From Clavibacter michiganensis (GTDB lineage Bacteria; Actinomycetota; Actinomycetes; Actinomycetales; Microbacteriaceae): DNA of 64,000 nucleotides. Both the position numbers and the translations under genes were made by a program. A model generated the notes under the pieces. It made no database searches, was not told the DNA's origin, and worked only from the letters and a program-made list of their open reading frames with translations. Position 1 is the first letter of the stretch. Each line of letters starts with the position of its first letter. The stretch covers positions 2,666,001 through 2,730,000 of the forward strand of contig NZ_CP080437.1 in assembly GCF_021216655.1 (NCBI RefSeq), written 5' to 3'. Shown here one piece after another: positions 45,101 to 52,793 of the stretch.

Positions 45101-45299
45101 ACCACGCGCGGCCCCACGGCTCGCCGATCGCGAACGGCGCGTACTCCTGCCGCATCGCCTCGGCGACGGGCACGGGCTCGTCCGGCGCCATCCACGCGCG
45201 GAGGGTCACGGGCGTCTTCGACGAGTACACGGCGGGGGTGATCCGCTCATCGAGAGCGCGGAGGATCCGCTCCTGGACGAGCTTCTGGTTCTGGTGCAT
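42114..45299 (-). CDS. Alpha-mannosidase, glycoside hydrolase family 38
   Basis: A 1061-residue zinc-dependent retaining alpha-mannosidase without a signal peptide, so cytoplasmic. Hallmarks are SGVGHAHIDSAWLWPIRET (His261 and Asp263 zinc ligands), MWIEPDGNLPGGE, the nucleophile segment WLPDSFGYTASFPQI (Asp373), and QFHDILPGSSI (the His of the zinc site). The C-terminal beta-sandwich (VTFPLTIHAQHHSAEIQFGH) is complete. Length and N-terminal ancillary domain (STWWFEVTGEVPAEWAGR) match bacterial intracellular enzymes that cut mannose from N-glycan-like oligosaccharides. It is downstream of the GH4 gene (63-base gap) and ends in a strong terminator. Confidence 0.94.
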   Translation of the reverse strand: MHQNQKLVQERILRALDERITPAVYSSKTPVTLRAWMAPDEPVPVAEAMRQEYAPFAIGEPWGRAWSTWWFEVTGEVPAEWAGRTVELLIDPGFIGDWPGNQAECLVHTMDGVPVKGIHPRNTYVRLADEAAGGEQVRFLVEAAGNPDILVNEFVPTPYGDKATAPAEPIYRFRQAELAVFEPEVWALRFDVEVLYQLLMELPETEPRRHEVLRAIERALDVLAMDDIVGTAAAARAELADVLSRPAVPSAHTLSGVGHAHIDSAWLWPIRETKRKTARTFSNVLRLAEQYPDFRFACSQAQQYVWVKENYPTVFEGIKQAIADGTWYPVGSMWIEPDGNLPGGEAMIRQLTHGMRFFQEELGVETHGVWLPDSFGYTASFPQIAKLAGLDWFLTQKLSWNQTNTFPHHTFFWEGIDGSRIFTHFPPIDTYNSTLEAEETHHAVRQFREKGRATMSLAPFGYGDGGGGPTRDMMERQRRTADLEGSPKVIVEHPDEFFRKAEAEYPDAPVWVGELYLELHRGTFTSHAREKRGNRQAEHRLREAELWWTIAAVRTGADYPYEALDRLWKQTLLQQFHDILPGSSITWVHRENEEDYARSLAELDALVADAIARVTAQAVTDGEGDGSGAFAVNSTGHARTALVEAADGSALALVAVPGSGIAPLVAVEPVAPVVTTRADGGTVLDNGLLRVTLDARGLITSIADLRHADRELVPAGRAANLLQLHEDIPTAWDAWDVDAHYRASRTDLVEAASVELVEDSALRATVEIVRQFGRSRVVQRVSLHADDARIHATADLDWLEDEKLLKVTFPLTIHAQHHSAEIQFGHVRRPTHTNTSWDEARFEVMAHRFVHVEEPGYGVALTNAGSYGHDITRSVGVTGEVETELRISLVRAARSPDPVQDIGHHRFEYALVPGVGIEGAVDAGLEQNLPVRVVRPGDATEVAPAAVGSAPASDAVVPSSLPTAAGLVSVHGGTVRIEALKLADDGSGDVIVRLYESTGARAATRLEAHLAADRFTEVDVLERPLGAGFPRSIAFEPEADGRGVRLVLRAFQVITVRIHRA

Positions 45300-45362
45300 G
45301 GGGGTCCTTCGGGAGGTCGGGATGCAGGCAGTCGGGTGGGCGCGGCGGGTGCGGCCGGCGCG

Positions 45363-46706
45363 TCAGCGGAGGTAGGAGAGCGCCGGGAACGCGTGCATCG
45401 CGTCCTCCAGCAGGGAGCGCGCGACCGTGACGGAGTCGACGAGCGGGTGGTGCGCGAGCGCGCGGACGGCCGCGGCGCGGGATCCGCCGAGGCCGGCCTC
45501 GATGGTCTGCCGCTCCACGTACTTCGCGTTGGTCACGAGGCCCACGCCGAAGTCGGGCAGCTCGGTGCCCGCGACCGGATGCGCGCCGGAGGCGTCGACG
45601 ACGCACGGCACCTCGACCACGGCGTCCGCGTCGAGCGCCGCGAGCGTGCCGCGGTTGCGCACGTTGAGGATCAGGCGGGCGCTCTGGTCGTACGCGATGC
45701 CGCGCATGAGCGCGATCGCGACGTCCTCGTAGCCGCCCGAGACGAGGTCGTCCTCGTCGCGGTCGCCCATGCCGGCCGACTGCCGGTTCGTGGCCATGTA
45801 GGTGGTCTCGCGGTCGAGGCGCGTGCGCTCCCACAGCGCGAGCGCGGACACGTCGTGCCGGTGCTCGAGCTGCTCGTAGAACCGGCCCTGCTGCTCCACG
45901 AGGAACGCGCCCCGGGTCTGCGCGGCGAGCTGGTCGGCGTGCCGGACCTCGCGCCGGAAGTAGTAGTAGTGCAGGTACTCGTTCGGCACGGCGCCGAGCT
46001 CGGTGACCCACTCGGCGCCGAAGAGCCGGCCCTCCTCGAACGTGCCGATGAGGTCGGGGCGCGCCATGAGGTCCGGCAGCACGTCGCGGCCGTCGACGCG
46101 GAGGCCGCGCAGCCAGCCGAGGTGGTTGAGCCCCGCGTAGTCGATGACCACGTCGTCGCCCTGCACGCCGAGCGCGCCCAGGACGCGGCGGGCGAGGCCG
46201 ATGGGGGAGTCGCAGATCCCGATGACGCGGTCGCCGAGCACGCGCGACATGGCCTCGGTGACGACGCCCGCCGGGTTCGTGAAGTTGATGACCCAGGCGT
46301 CGGGGGCCTGCACGCGGATCCGCTCGGCCAGGTCCATGACGACCGGCAGCGTCCGCAGCGCGTACGAGATGCCGCCGTAGCCGACGGTCTCCTGCCCGAT
46401 GACGCCGTGCGCCATGCCGAGCCGCTCGTCGCACGAGCGCCCGGCCATGCCGCCCACGCGGATCGCCGAGAACACGAACGCGGCGCCCGCGAGCGCCTCG
46501 TCGAGGTCGGTGTGCAGCGTGATCACGGGGGCGTCCGCGTAGGCCGCCGCCTGCTCGGCGAGCACGCGCGCGACGGCCGTCAGGCGCACCTCGTCGGTGT
46601 CGTAGAGGGCCACGTGGTCGACGCGGCCGGCCTCGTGGTCGCGCAGCAGCGCCGAGTAGACGAGCGGGACGCGGAAGCCGCCCCCGCCCAGGATCGTGAG
46701 CCTCAT
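45363..46706 (-). CDS. Glycoside hydrolase family 4 (6-phospho-beta-glucosidase type)
   Basis: A 447-residue NAD+- and Mn2+-dependent glycosidase acting by redox elimination. It has the N-terminal NAD motif TILGGGGFRVPLVYSALL, DTDEVRL, SAIRVGG, ETVGYGGISYALRT, NFTNPAG, the metal-binding GICDSPIG (Cys) and AGLNHLGW (His), and EVPCVVD. This pattern is that of the CelF/LicH/BglT 6-phospho-beta-glucosidase branch. In an organism that imports by ABC transporter and phosphorylates by kinase, the true substrate may be a non-phosphorylated or unusual glycoside. The ATG overlaps the DeoR gene stop (ATGA). Confidence 0.88.
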   Translation of the reverse strand: MRLTILGGGGFRVPLVYSALLRDHEAGRVDHVALYDTDEVRLTAVARVLAEQAAAYADAPVITLHTDLDEALAGAAFVFSAIRVGGMAGRSCDERLGMAHGVIGQETVGYGGISYALRTLPVVMDLAERIRVQAPDAWVINFTNPAGVVTEAMSRVLGDRVIGICDSPIGLARRVLGALGVQGDDVVIDYAGLNHLGWLRGLRVDGRDVLPDLMARPDLIGTFEEGRLFGAEWVTELGAVPNEYLHYYYFRREVRHADQLAAQTRGAFLVEQQGRFYEQLEHRHDVSALALWERTRLDRETTYMATNRQSAGMGDRDEDDLVSGGYEDVAIALMRGIAYDQSARLILNVRNRGTLAALDADAVVEVPCVVDASGAHPVAGTELPDFGVGLVTNAKYVERQTIEAGLGGSRAAAVRALAHHPLVDSVTVARSLLEDAMHAFPALSYLR

Positions 46707-47449
46707 GCGACGGTCACCGACACTCCCTTGTCCGCGAGGCACTGCGACACCCGCTCGTGCGGGGCGGCCTCGGTGATCAGCTGCGTCAACGACGCGGTGG
46801 GGGCGACACGGCCGGCGCCGGTGCCCGGGAACTTGGAGGAGTCGGCGAGCACCGTGACCCGGTCGCTCATCTCGGCCATGGCGCGCTTGATGGGCACCTG
46901 GGCCATCGTCGTGTCGCGCAGGTCGCCGTTGTCGGCGATGCCGCTCACGCCCACGAACGCGTGGTCGGCGTGCAGCATCCGCAGGCTCTCGGCGGTGAGC
47001 GGGCCGGACACCGAGCGGTAGACCGGATCCCAGTCGCCCGGCAGCAGGATGAGCCGCACCGACCGGTCGTCGCGCAGCACGTCGAACGCGGCGACGTTCG
47101 CGGTGATCACCGTGACGGCCCGCCCGCGCAGCTGCTCGGCGAGGTGCAGCGTGGTGGTGCCGATGTCGAGCACGACCGACTGGCCGTCCTGGATCTGCGA
47201 CGCCGCGGTCCGCGCGATGCGCTCCTTGGCCTCGCGGTTGACCTGCTCGACCTCGGCGAAGGGCGCGTCGACCTCGACGAGCACGGCCCCGCCGTGGGTG
47301 CGCCGGAGCGCGCCCTGCTCGTCGAGGCGGGCCAGATCGCGGCGGATGGTCGCGTCGCTCGTGCCGGCGGCCTCGGCGAGCTCGGCGACCGTGGCGCTGC
47401 GGGTGGCGCGCAACCGGTCGAGGATCACGAACTCTCGGGCGTCTCTCAT
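46703..47449 (-). CDS. DeoR-family sugar-responsive repressor
   Basis: A 248-residue regulator. An N-terminal winged helix-turn-helix (VILDRLRATRSATVAELAEAAGTSDATIRRDLARLD) precedes a C-terminal phosphosugar-binding DeoRC domain (VVLDIGTTTLHLAEQL, VTVITANVAAFDVL, HAFVGVSGIADNGDLRD, VTVLADSSKF). It heads the minus-strand operon DeoR-GH4-GH38 and lies divergent to the kinase/ABC operon, so it probably represses both, released by a phosphorylated sugar (perhaps made by the PfkB kinase). ATG 47449 starts inside the AT-rich operator region. Confidence 0.92.
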   Translation of the reverse strand: MRDAREFVILDRLRATRSATVAELAEAAGTSDATIRRDLARLDEQGALRRTHGGAVLVEVDAPFAEVEQVNREAKERIARTAASQIQDGQSVVLDIGTTTLHLAEQLRGRAVTVITANVAAFDVLRDDRSVRLILLPGDWDPVYRSVSGPLTAESLRMLHADHAFVGVSGIADNGDLRDTTMAQVPIKRAMAEMSDRVTVLADSSKFPGTGAGRVAPTASLTQLITEAAPHERVSQCLADKGVSVTVA

Positions 47450-47450
47450 G

Positions 47451-47524
47451 ATGTGAACATTAGCGCGCAGGATCAGTCAGAAACAATCTCGTAATGAACA
47501 AGGTCTTCCATCCTTGTGCTCACA
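47451..47524. promoter_or_regulatory. Divergent DeoR operator/promoter region
   Basis: A locally AT-rich stretch with three short palindromes: ATGTGAACAT (47451-47460), ACAAGG-N8-CCTTGT (47498-47517) and TGTGCTCACA (47515-47524). The first abuts the deoR start codon, fitting autoregulation; the others lie between it and the kinase gene. The regulator binding these is inferred from position. Confidence 0.45.
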
Positions 47525-47655
47525 TGGGCTAGAAACGTCACTACCGGTCGGCGGGCACCCGTCGACCTCGTCCCGCTGGCAGCGTCGCCGTCGGCGGACC
47601 CGCACCGCTCGCCGCCGAGGCGGCGTCGCGGCCCACCCGAAGGATCGAGGTCCCC

Positions 47656-48678
47656 GTGCCCGCAGCCACGCGTACCGACCAGGCTCCCGCCGACCGGGCC
47701 CCCGCCGGGCTGCTCGTCGTCGGACAGCTCTTCGCGGACGTCGTGTTCGGCGAGCTGGCGGGCGGACCGCGGCCGGGCCACGAGATCTGGACGTCGTCCT
47801 TCGGGCACGGCCCCGGCGGCATCGCGAACTTCGCGGTCGCCGGCGCGCGCCTCGGGGTGCCGACCGCCATCGCGGCGGCCGTGGGCACGGATCCCTTCTC
47901 CCTCCTCGTGCGCGCCGCGCTCGCCGCCGAGGGCGTGACGCTCGACCACCTCGTGACCCTCGACGACTGGGCGCTGCCCGTCACCGCGTCGCTGAGCTAC
48001 GACGACGACCGCGCGCTCGTCACGGGCGGCGTGCCCTGCCCGCTCGATTCCGACGAGCTGGTGCCGGGGGAGGTGCCGGCCGCCGCCGCGGCGCTCGTGC
48101 ACCTGGATCCGCACCGCAGCTCCTGGATCGGGCGTGCCGCCGCCGCGGGCACCGACGTCTACGCCGACGTCGGCTGGGACCCGTCCGAGCGCTGGGACCC
48201 CGCCATCCTCGACCAGCTCGACGACTGCCACGCCTTCATCCCCAACGAGCTCGAGGCCGCCGCGTACACGGGCGCCGGCTCGGCCGTGCAGGCCGCCCGG
48301 GCGCTCGCCGCGCGCGTGCCGCTCAGCGTCGTGACGTCCGGATCCCGCGGCGTCGTCGCCGTCGACGCGGCCCGCGGCGAGGAGGTCGTGCGGCCCCCGC
48401 TCGCCGTCCGCGCGATCGACGCGACCGGCGCGGGCGACGTGTTCGGCGCCGCGCTCGCCGCGTCGGCCCGGCCGCAGTGGACGCTGACCCAGCGCATCGA
48501 CTTCGCCTGCCTCGTCGCGGGGATCACGGTCACCCGCCCCGGCGGCGCCTCCGGGGCCCCGCGGCTCGACGAGCTCGTGCCCTGGCTGCGCGCGCATCCC
48601 GAGGCCGCCGAGCCCGGCCGCTACGACTACCTCGCCGACGCCCTCGACCATCCCGACGGCGCCCGCCTCCTCGCCTGA
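47656..48678 (+). CDS. PfkB-family carbohydrate kinase
   Basis: A 340-residue ribokinase-fold sugar kinase. It has LLVVGQLFADVVF, the substrate motif GHGPGGIANFAVAGARLG, and the C-terminal PfkB signature AIDATGAGDVFGAALAAS with catalytic Asp in GAGD. No fusion partners. It opens the plus-strand operon ahead of the ABC importer, so it probably phosphorylates the imported or hydrolysed sugar to yield the DeoR inducer. Substrate (fructose, N-acetylglucosamine, other) cannot be decided; the NagB gene downstream hints at an amino sugar. GTG 47656 has GAGG ten bases upstream. Confidence 0.88.
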   Translation: MPAATRTDQAPADRAPAGLLVVGQLFADVVFGELAGGPRPGHEIWTSSFGHGPGGIANFAVAGARLGVPTAIAAAVGTDPFSLLVRAALAAEGVTLDHLVTLDDWALPVTASLSYDDDRALVTGGVPCPLDSDELVPGEVPAAAAALVHLDPHRSSWIGRAAAAGTDVYADVGWDPSERWDPAILDQLDDCHAFIPNELEAAAYTGAGSAVQAARALAARVPLSVVTSGSRGVVAVDAARGEEVVRPPLAVRAIDATGAGDVFGAALAASARPQWTLTQRIDFACLVAGITVTRPGGASGAPRLDELVPWLRAHPEAAEPGRYDYLADALDHPDGARLLA

Positions 48679-48753
48679 CGCGGGCCGCCCCGCGCGGCCC
48701 ACCCTCCGACACCCGCTCCCGACACACTCATCCCCACCGAATCGAGAACCACC

Positions 48754-50040
48754 ATGTCCCTGTCCCCCACCCGCCGCTCCCGCGCCCGGCGCATCGTCGT
48801 CGGCGTCGCGACCCTCGCGCTCCTCGCGCCGGTCCTCGCCTCCTGCTCGTCGTCGTCGGGATCCTCGGCGGGCGGCCAGCTCGACCTCTGGATCTGGCCG
48901 GACGGCCTCAGCCAGACGGTGCTCGACAAGGTCCCGGCGGAGGTGCCCGGCACGACGCTCAACGTGTCCACCATCGGCGGCGACTTCAAGCAGAAGCTCG
49001 TCACCACGTTCACGGGCCGCTCGGGCCTGCCGTCCATCACGGGCGTCAAGGGCGAGGACATGCCCTACTTCCTCAGCGAGGACGGTCTCTTCGAGAACCT
49101 GGACGACCTCGGCGCGAAGGACGTCACCGACCAGTACCCGGCGTGGAAGCTGAAGGAGGCGACCACGAAGGACGGCCAGCTCATCGGCCTCCCCATCGAC
49201 ATCGGACCCACCGCCCTCTACTACCGGGCGGACGTCTTCGCGAAGGCCGGCCTGCCGAGCGAGCCCGCCGACGTCGCCGCGGCGACCGCCACGTGGGACG
49301 ACTACTTCGCGTTCGGCAAGAAGCTCAAGGCGGCGACCGGCGGCGCGATCTTCGTGGACGCGTCGGACGTGTTCACCAAGTCGCTCGGCCAGGGCACCAC
49401 CCGCTTCGTCGACGAGGACGGTGACTTCACGGGCGACAGCGACACCGTCAAGGCCGCGTGGGACCGCGCCGTGCTCGCCTGGAAGGACGGCCTCACCGCG
49501 AACGTCACCGACGGCAGCCCGGACTGGGCATCGGCCATCAGCAACGGATCACTCCCCGCGCTCCTCGGCGCCTCCTGGTACCAGGCCGACCTCAAGAGCG
49601 CGACCGCGGACACCTCGGGCGACTGGCGCGTGGCGCCCATGCCCGGCGGACCCGCGAACATCGGCGGCTCGTTCCTCTCCATCCCCTCGGGCACCAAGGA
49701 CCCGCAGGCAGCCTTCGCCGTGATCAAGGACGTGCTCAGCGAGGACAACCAGGTCACCGCGTACGCCGACAAGGGCATCTTCCCGTCGGCCACCGCCGCC
49801 TACGACTCCCCGGAGCTGCAGAAGGGCGACGACTTCTTCGGCGGCCAGTCGACCGTCGGGATCTTCGCCGACGCCGCCGCCAAGATGCCCACCGCCTACA
49901 CGAGCCCGTACGACAACCAGGTGCAGGCCGCGTTCGTCACCGAGCTGCAGAACGTGACCTCGCTCGGCAAGGACCCGGACCAGGCCTGGACCGACGCCGT
50001 CGCCGCCGGCGAGGCCGCCCTGAAGACCGCGAAGCAGTGA
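48754..50040 (+). CDS. Sugar ABC transporter substrate-binding lipoprotein
   Basis: A 428-residue extracellular binding protein (SBP_bac_1/CUT1). The signal peptide ends in lipobox VLASC (Cys about 31). The mature part shows LDLWIWPDGLSQTVLDKVPAE, KQKLVTTFTGRSGLPSI, GLPIDIGPTALYYRADVF and DWRVAPMPGGPANIGGSFLSIPSGTKD, the usual CUT1 pattern. ATG 48754 has only a weak GAGAA ribosome site. It is followed at once by two permeases; no ATPase lies nearby, so a shared MsiK-type ATPase elsewhere is likely, as is usual in actinobacteria. Confidence 0.92.
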   Translation: MSLSPTRRSRARRIVVGVATLALLAPVLASCSSSSGSSAGGQLDLWIWPDGLSQTVLDKVPAEVPGTTLNVSTIGGDFKQKLVTTFTGRSGLPSITGVKGEDMPYFLSEDGLFENLDDLGAKDVTDQYPAWKLKEATTKDGQLIGLPIDIGPTALYYRADVFAKAGLPSEPADVAAATATWDDYFAFGKKLKAATGGAIFVDASDVFTKSLGQGTTRFVDEDGDFTGDSDTVKAAWDRAVLAWKDGLTANVTDGSPDWASAISNGSLPALLGASWYQADLKSATADTSGDWRVAPMPGGPANIGGSFLSIPSGTKDPQAAFAVIKDVLSEDNQVTAYADKGIFPSATAAYDSPELQKGDDFFGGQSTVGIFADAAAKMPTAYTSPYDNQVQAAFVTELQNVTSLGKDPDQAWTDAVAAGEAALKTAKQ

Positions 50041-51035
50041 TCCCCGTCGCCGTCCGCCCGGGAGGGCGCCCGCCCGCGCCCTCCCGGGCGGGCGCGGGGA
50101 CCCGCGGGCTCCGCCGCACGTGGCCGTACTACGTCGCCATCGCGCCGTTCTTCGTGCTGTTCGCGATCTTCGGCCTCTTCCCGGCGCTCTACTCGCTCGT
50201 GCTCTCGTTCCAGGACTGGAACGGGCTCGGCACGGCCAAGTGGGTGGGCCTCGCGAACTTCCAGGCGCTCGCGGCCGACGGCACGTTCTGGCTGTCGATC
50301 AAGAACACGCTCGTCATCTTCGCGCTGTCGACGTTCCCGATGATGGCGATCGCGGTGGTCGTCGCGGCCATGCTCAACTCGGCGAAGCGGCTCAGCACCT
50401 TCTACAAGATCAGCTACTTCGTACCGAACGTCACGAGCGTCGTCGCGATGGCGGTGCTCTTCGGATCCATCTTCGGCGACAGCTTCGGGCTCGTGAACGC
50501 GGGGCTCCGCGCGATCGGCCTCGACGGGGTGGCGTGGCTCTCGACGCCGTGGGCGATCCAGGTGACCATCGCGATCCTCATCACGTACCAGTGGACCGGG
50601 TACAACGCGATAATCTTCCTCGCGGGCATGCAGGCCATCGGCACCGAGGTCTACGAGGCAGCCAAGCTCGACGGCGCGGGCGCCATCCGCACCTTCTGGT
50701 CGGTGACGCTGCCGCTGCTGCGCCCCACGATCCTGTTCGTGCTGGTGGTCTCGACCATCACGGGCCTGCAGAGCTTCACCGAGGCGCAGGTGCTCACGGC
50801 CTCCTCCAGCACGACGAACCCGAACTCGGGCGGCGCGGGCCAGGCCGGCCTCACGACCGTCCTGTACTTCTACCAGCAGGCCTTCAACTACAACCGCTTC
50901 GGCTACGGCGCCGCCATCGCGTGGGGCGTGTTCCTGCTCGTGGTGATCTTCTCCATCATCAGCTTCCGGCTCGGGTCGGAGAAGAAGGAGAAGGTCGTGC
51001 GGGCGCCCGGCACGAGGAAGGGGCACCGCGCATGA
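50037..51035 (+). CDS. CUT1 sugar ABC permease (MalF-like)
   Basis: A 332-residue inner-membrane permease with six helices (YYVAIAPFFVLFAIFGLFPALY; FALSTFPMMAIAVVVAAML; ITYQWTGYNAIIFLAGMQ) and the ATPase-coupling EAA loop EVYEAAKLDGAGAIRTFWSVTLPLLRP. The GTG start overlaps the binding-protein stop (GTGA), and its own stop overlaps the next permease start. Confidence 0.92.
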   Translation: MIPVAVRPGGRPPAPSRAGAGTRGLRRTWPYYVAIAPFFVLFAIFGLFPALYSLVLSFQDWNGLGTAKWVGLANFQALAADGTFWLSIKNTLVIFALSTFPMMAIAVVVAAMLNSAKRLSTFYKISYFVPNVTSVVAMAVLFGSIFGDSFGLVNAGLRAIGLDGVAWLSTPWAIQVTIAILITYQWTGYNAIIFLAGMQAIGTEVYEAAKLDGAGAIRTFWSVTLPLLRPTILFVLVVSTITGLQSFTEAQVLTASSSTTNPNSGGAGQAGLTTVLYFYQQAFNYNRFGYGAAIAWGVFLLVVIFSIISFRLGSEKKEKVVRAPGTRKGHRA

Positions 51036-51955
51036 GCGCCACCGTCCACGCCGCGGGATCCGCCGCGGCCCGGGTCGCCGACCAGGCGTCCGGGCGTCCG
51101 CGCGCGGAGCGCACCGGCCGGCCCGCGGGCCGGCGCCAGCTGCCGCCCGGCCGGGTGATCCTGCACGGGATCCTGTTCGCGGGATCCATCGTCAGCCTCT
51201 TCCCGCTGTACTGGCTCGTCGTGATGGCGAGCAACACCACGAGCGACATCTACAAGTCGCCGCCCGTGCTCGTGCCGGGGCCGTACCTGTGGGACAACAT
51301 CCAGGCCGTGTTCCGCACGATCGACTTCGGCGGATCGCTCATGAACACGGTGATCGTGGCCGTGTCCGTCACGGTGCTCGTGCTGTTCTTCGACTCGATC
51401 GCCGCGTTCACGTTCGCGAAGTACGAGTTCCCCGGCCGCCGCGCGCTGTTCGCGCTGCTGCTCGTGACGTTCATGCTGCCGGCGCAGCTGTCGGTGATCC
51501 CGCAGTTCGTCACGATGATCAACCTCGGCTGGGTCGGCCAGCTGCAGGCGCTCATCGTGCCGGCGGCGGCGAACGCGTTCGGCATCTTCTGGCTGCGGCA
51601 GTTCATCATCTCGAGCGTGCCGGACGAGCTCATCGACGCGGCCCGCATCGACGGCGCCGGGTTCTTCCGGCAGTACATCACGGTGTGCCTGCCGCTCATC
51701 CGGCCGGGCCTCGGGTTCCTCGGGATCTTCACGTTCATCGCCGCGTGGAACGACTACCTCTGGCCGCTCATCGTGCTGAACGACCCGGGCACGCTGACGC
51801 TGCAGGTGGCGATGAGCCAGCTGAACAGCGCCCACGGCAAGGACTACGGCATGGTCATGGCGGGCGCGCTGCTCGCGGTGATCCCGCTCATCGTGGTGTT
51901 CCTCATCGGCGCGAAGCAGTTCATCGGCGACATCGCGAAGGGCGCGCTGAAGTGA
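51032..51955 (+). CDS. CUT1 sugar ABC permease (MalG-like)
   Basis: A 307-residue partner permease. After a basic cytoplasmic N-terminus come six helices and the EAA motif DELIDAARIDGAGFFRQYITVCLPLIRPGL, with FIAAWNDYLWPLIVL before the last helices, typical of MalG. ATG overlaps the previous stop; the stop overlaps the nagB start. Together with its partner it imports the sugar bound by the upstream lipoprotein. Confidence 0.92.
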   Translation: MSATVHAAGSAAARVADQASGRPRAERTGRPAGRRQLPPGRVILHGILFAGSIVSLFPLYWLVVMASNTTSDIYKSPPVLVPGPYLWDNIQAVFRTIDFGGSLMNTVIVAVSVTVLVLFFDSIAAFTFAKYEFPGRRALFALLLVTFMLPAQLSVIPQFVTMINLGWVGQLQALIVPAAANAFGIFWLRQFIISSVPDELIDAARIDGAGFFRQYITVCLPLIRPGLGFLGIFTFIAAWNDYLWPLIVLNDPGTLTLQVAMSQLNSAHGKDYGMVMAGALLAVIPLIVVFLIGAKQFIGDIAKGALK

Positions 51956-52716
51956 CGGCGGCGTCGACGCGGCCGCCGCGGATCGTGGGCGTGGACGACG
52001 CGGCCGCCCTGGGGGTCGCCGCGGCCGACGCGGTGCAGGCGTTCCTCGGCGGGGACCCGGCGGGCGTGCTCGGGGTGGCGACCGGATCCAGCCCCGAGCC
52101 GCTCTACGCCGAGCTCGCCCGGCGGCACCGGGAGCGCGGCCTCGTCACCGACGGCCTCTCGCTCGTGGCGCTCGACGAGTACGTGGGGCTCCCGGTCGGG
52201 CACCCGCAGTCGTACCTCGCGTTCGTGCTCGCGCGCATCGCCGAGCCCCTGGGCGTGCCGAGCGCGCGCGTGATCGTGCCCGACGGCACGGCGGCCGACC
52301 CGCGCGAGGCGGCGCACGAGCACGAGCGGCGGATCCGACGGCTCGGCGGCGCGGGCCTGCAGATCGTGGGCATCGGCGCCAACGGGCACCTCGGCTTCAA
52401 CGAGCCGGGCTCGCCGTTCGACGGGGTCAGCCGCGTGGTGCGCCTCGCGGAGGGCACGCGGCGCGACAACGCGCGGTACTTCGGCGGGGATCCCCGCCGC
52501 GTGCCGACGCACGCCATCACGCAGGGCATCGCGACGATCATGTCGGCCGGGCGGATCCTGCTGGTCGCCTCGGGCGCGCGGAAGGCCGACGCGCTCGCGG
52601 CGGCGCTCGTCGGGCCGGTCACGGAGGACGTGCCCGCCTCGATCCTGCAGCGGCACCCTCGCGTGACCGTCGTCGCCGACCGGGCCGCGCTCGCCGGGCT
52701 CGTGGCGCTCGCCTGA
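51952..52716 (+). CDS. nagB: Glucosamine-6-phosphate deaminase
   Basis: A 254-residue isomerase-deaminase converting glucosamine 6-phosphate to fructose 6-phosphate and ammonia. Conserved features are VLGVATGSSPEPLYAEL, LSLVALDEYVGLP (catalytic Asp) and VGIGANGHLGFNEPGSPFD (catalytic His/Glu), with SRVVRLAEGTRRDNARYF and THAITQGIATIMSA. GTG 51952 overlaps the permease stop. Its place inside the importer operon means the imported glycan releases hexosamine. The deacetylase NagA is not in the window, so it must be supplied elsewhere or the sugar is not acetylated. Confidence 0.93.
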   Translation: MTAASTRPPRIVGVDDAAALGVAAADAVQAFLGGDPAGVLGVATGSSPEPLYAELARRHRERGLVTDGLSLVALDEYVGLPVGHPQSYLAFVLARIAEPLGVPSARVIVPDGTAADPREAAHEHERRIRRLGGAGLQIVGIGANGHLGFNEPGSPFDGVSRVVRLAEGTRRDNARYFGGDPRRVPTHAITQGIATIMSAGRILLVASGARKADALAAALVGPVTEDVPASILQRHPRVTVVADRAALAGLVALA

Positions 52717-52793
52717 CCCGCACCGCACCGCACCGGCCGATCAGCACCTGCCGCCCCCGCGCCTCGGCGCACCGACCTGCACGGGAGACCCGC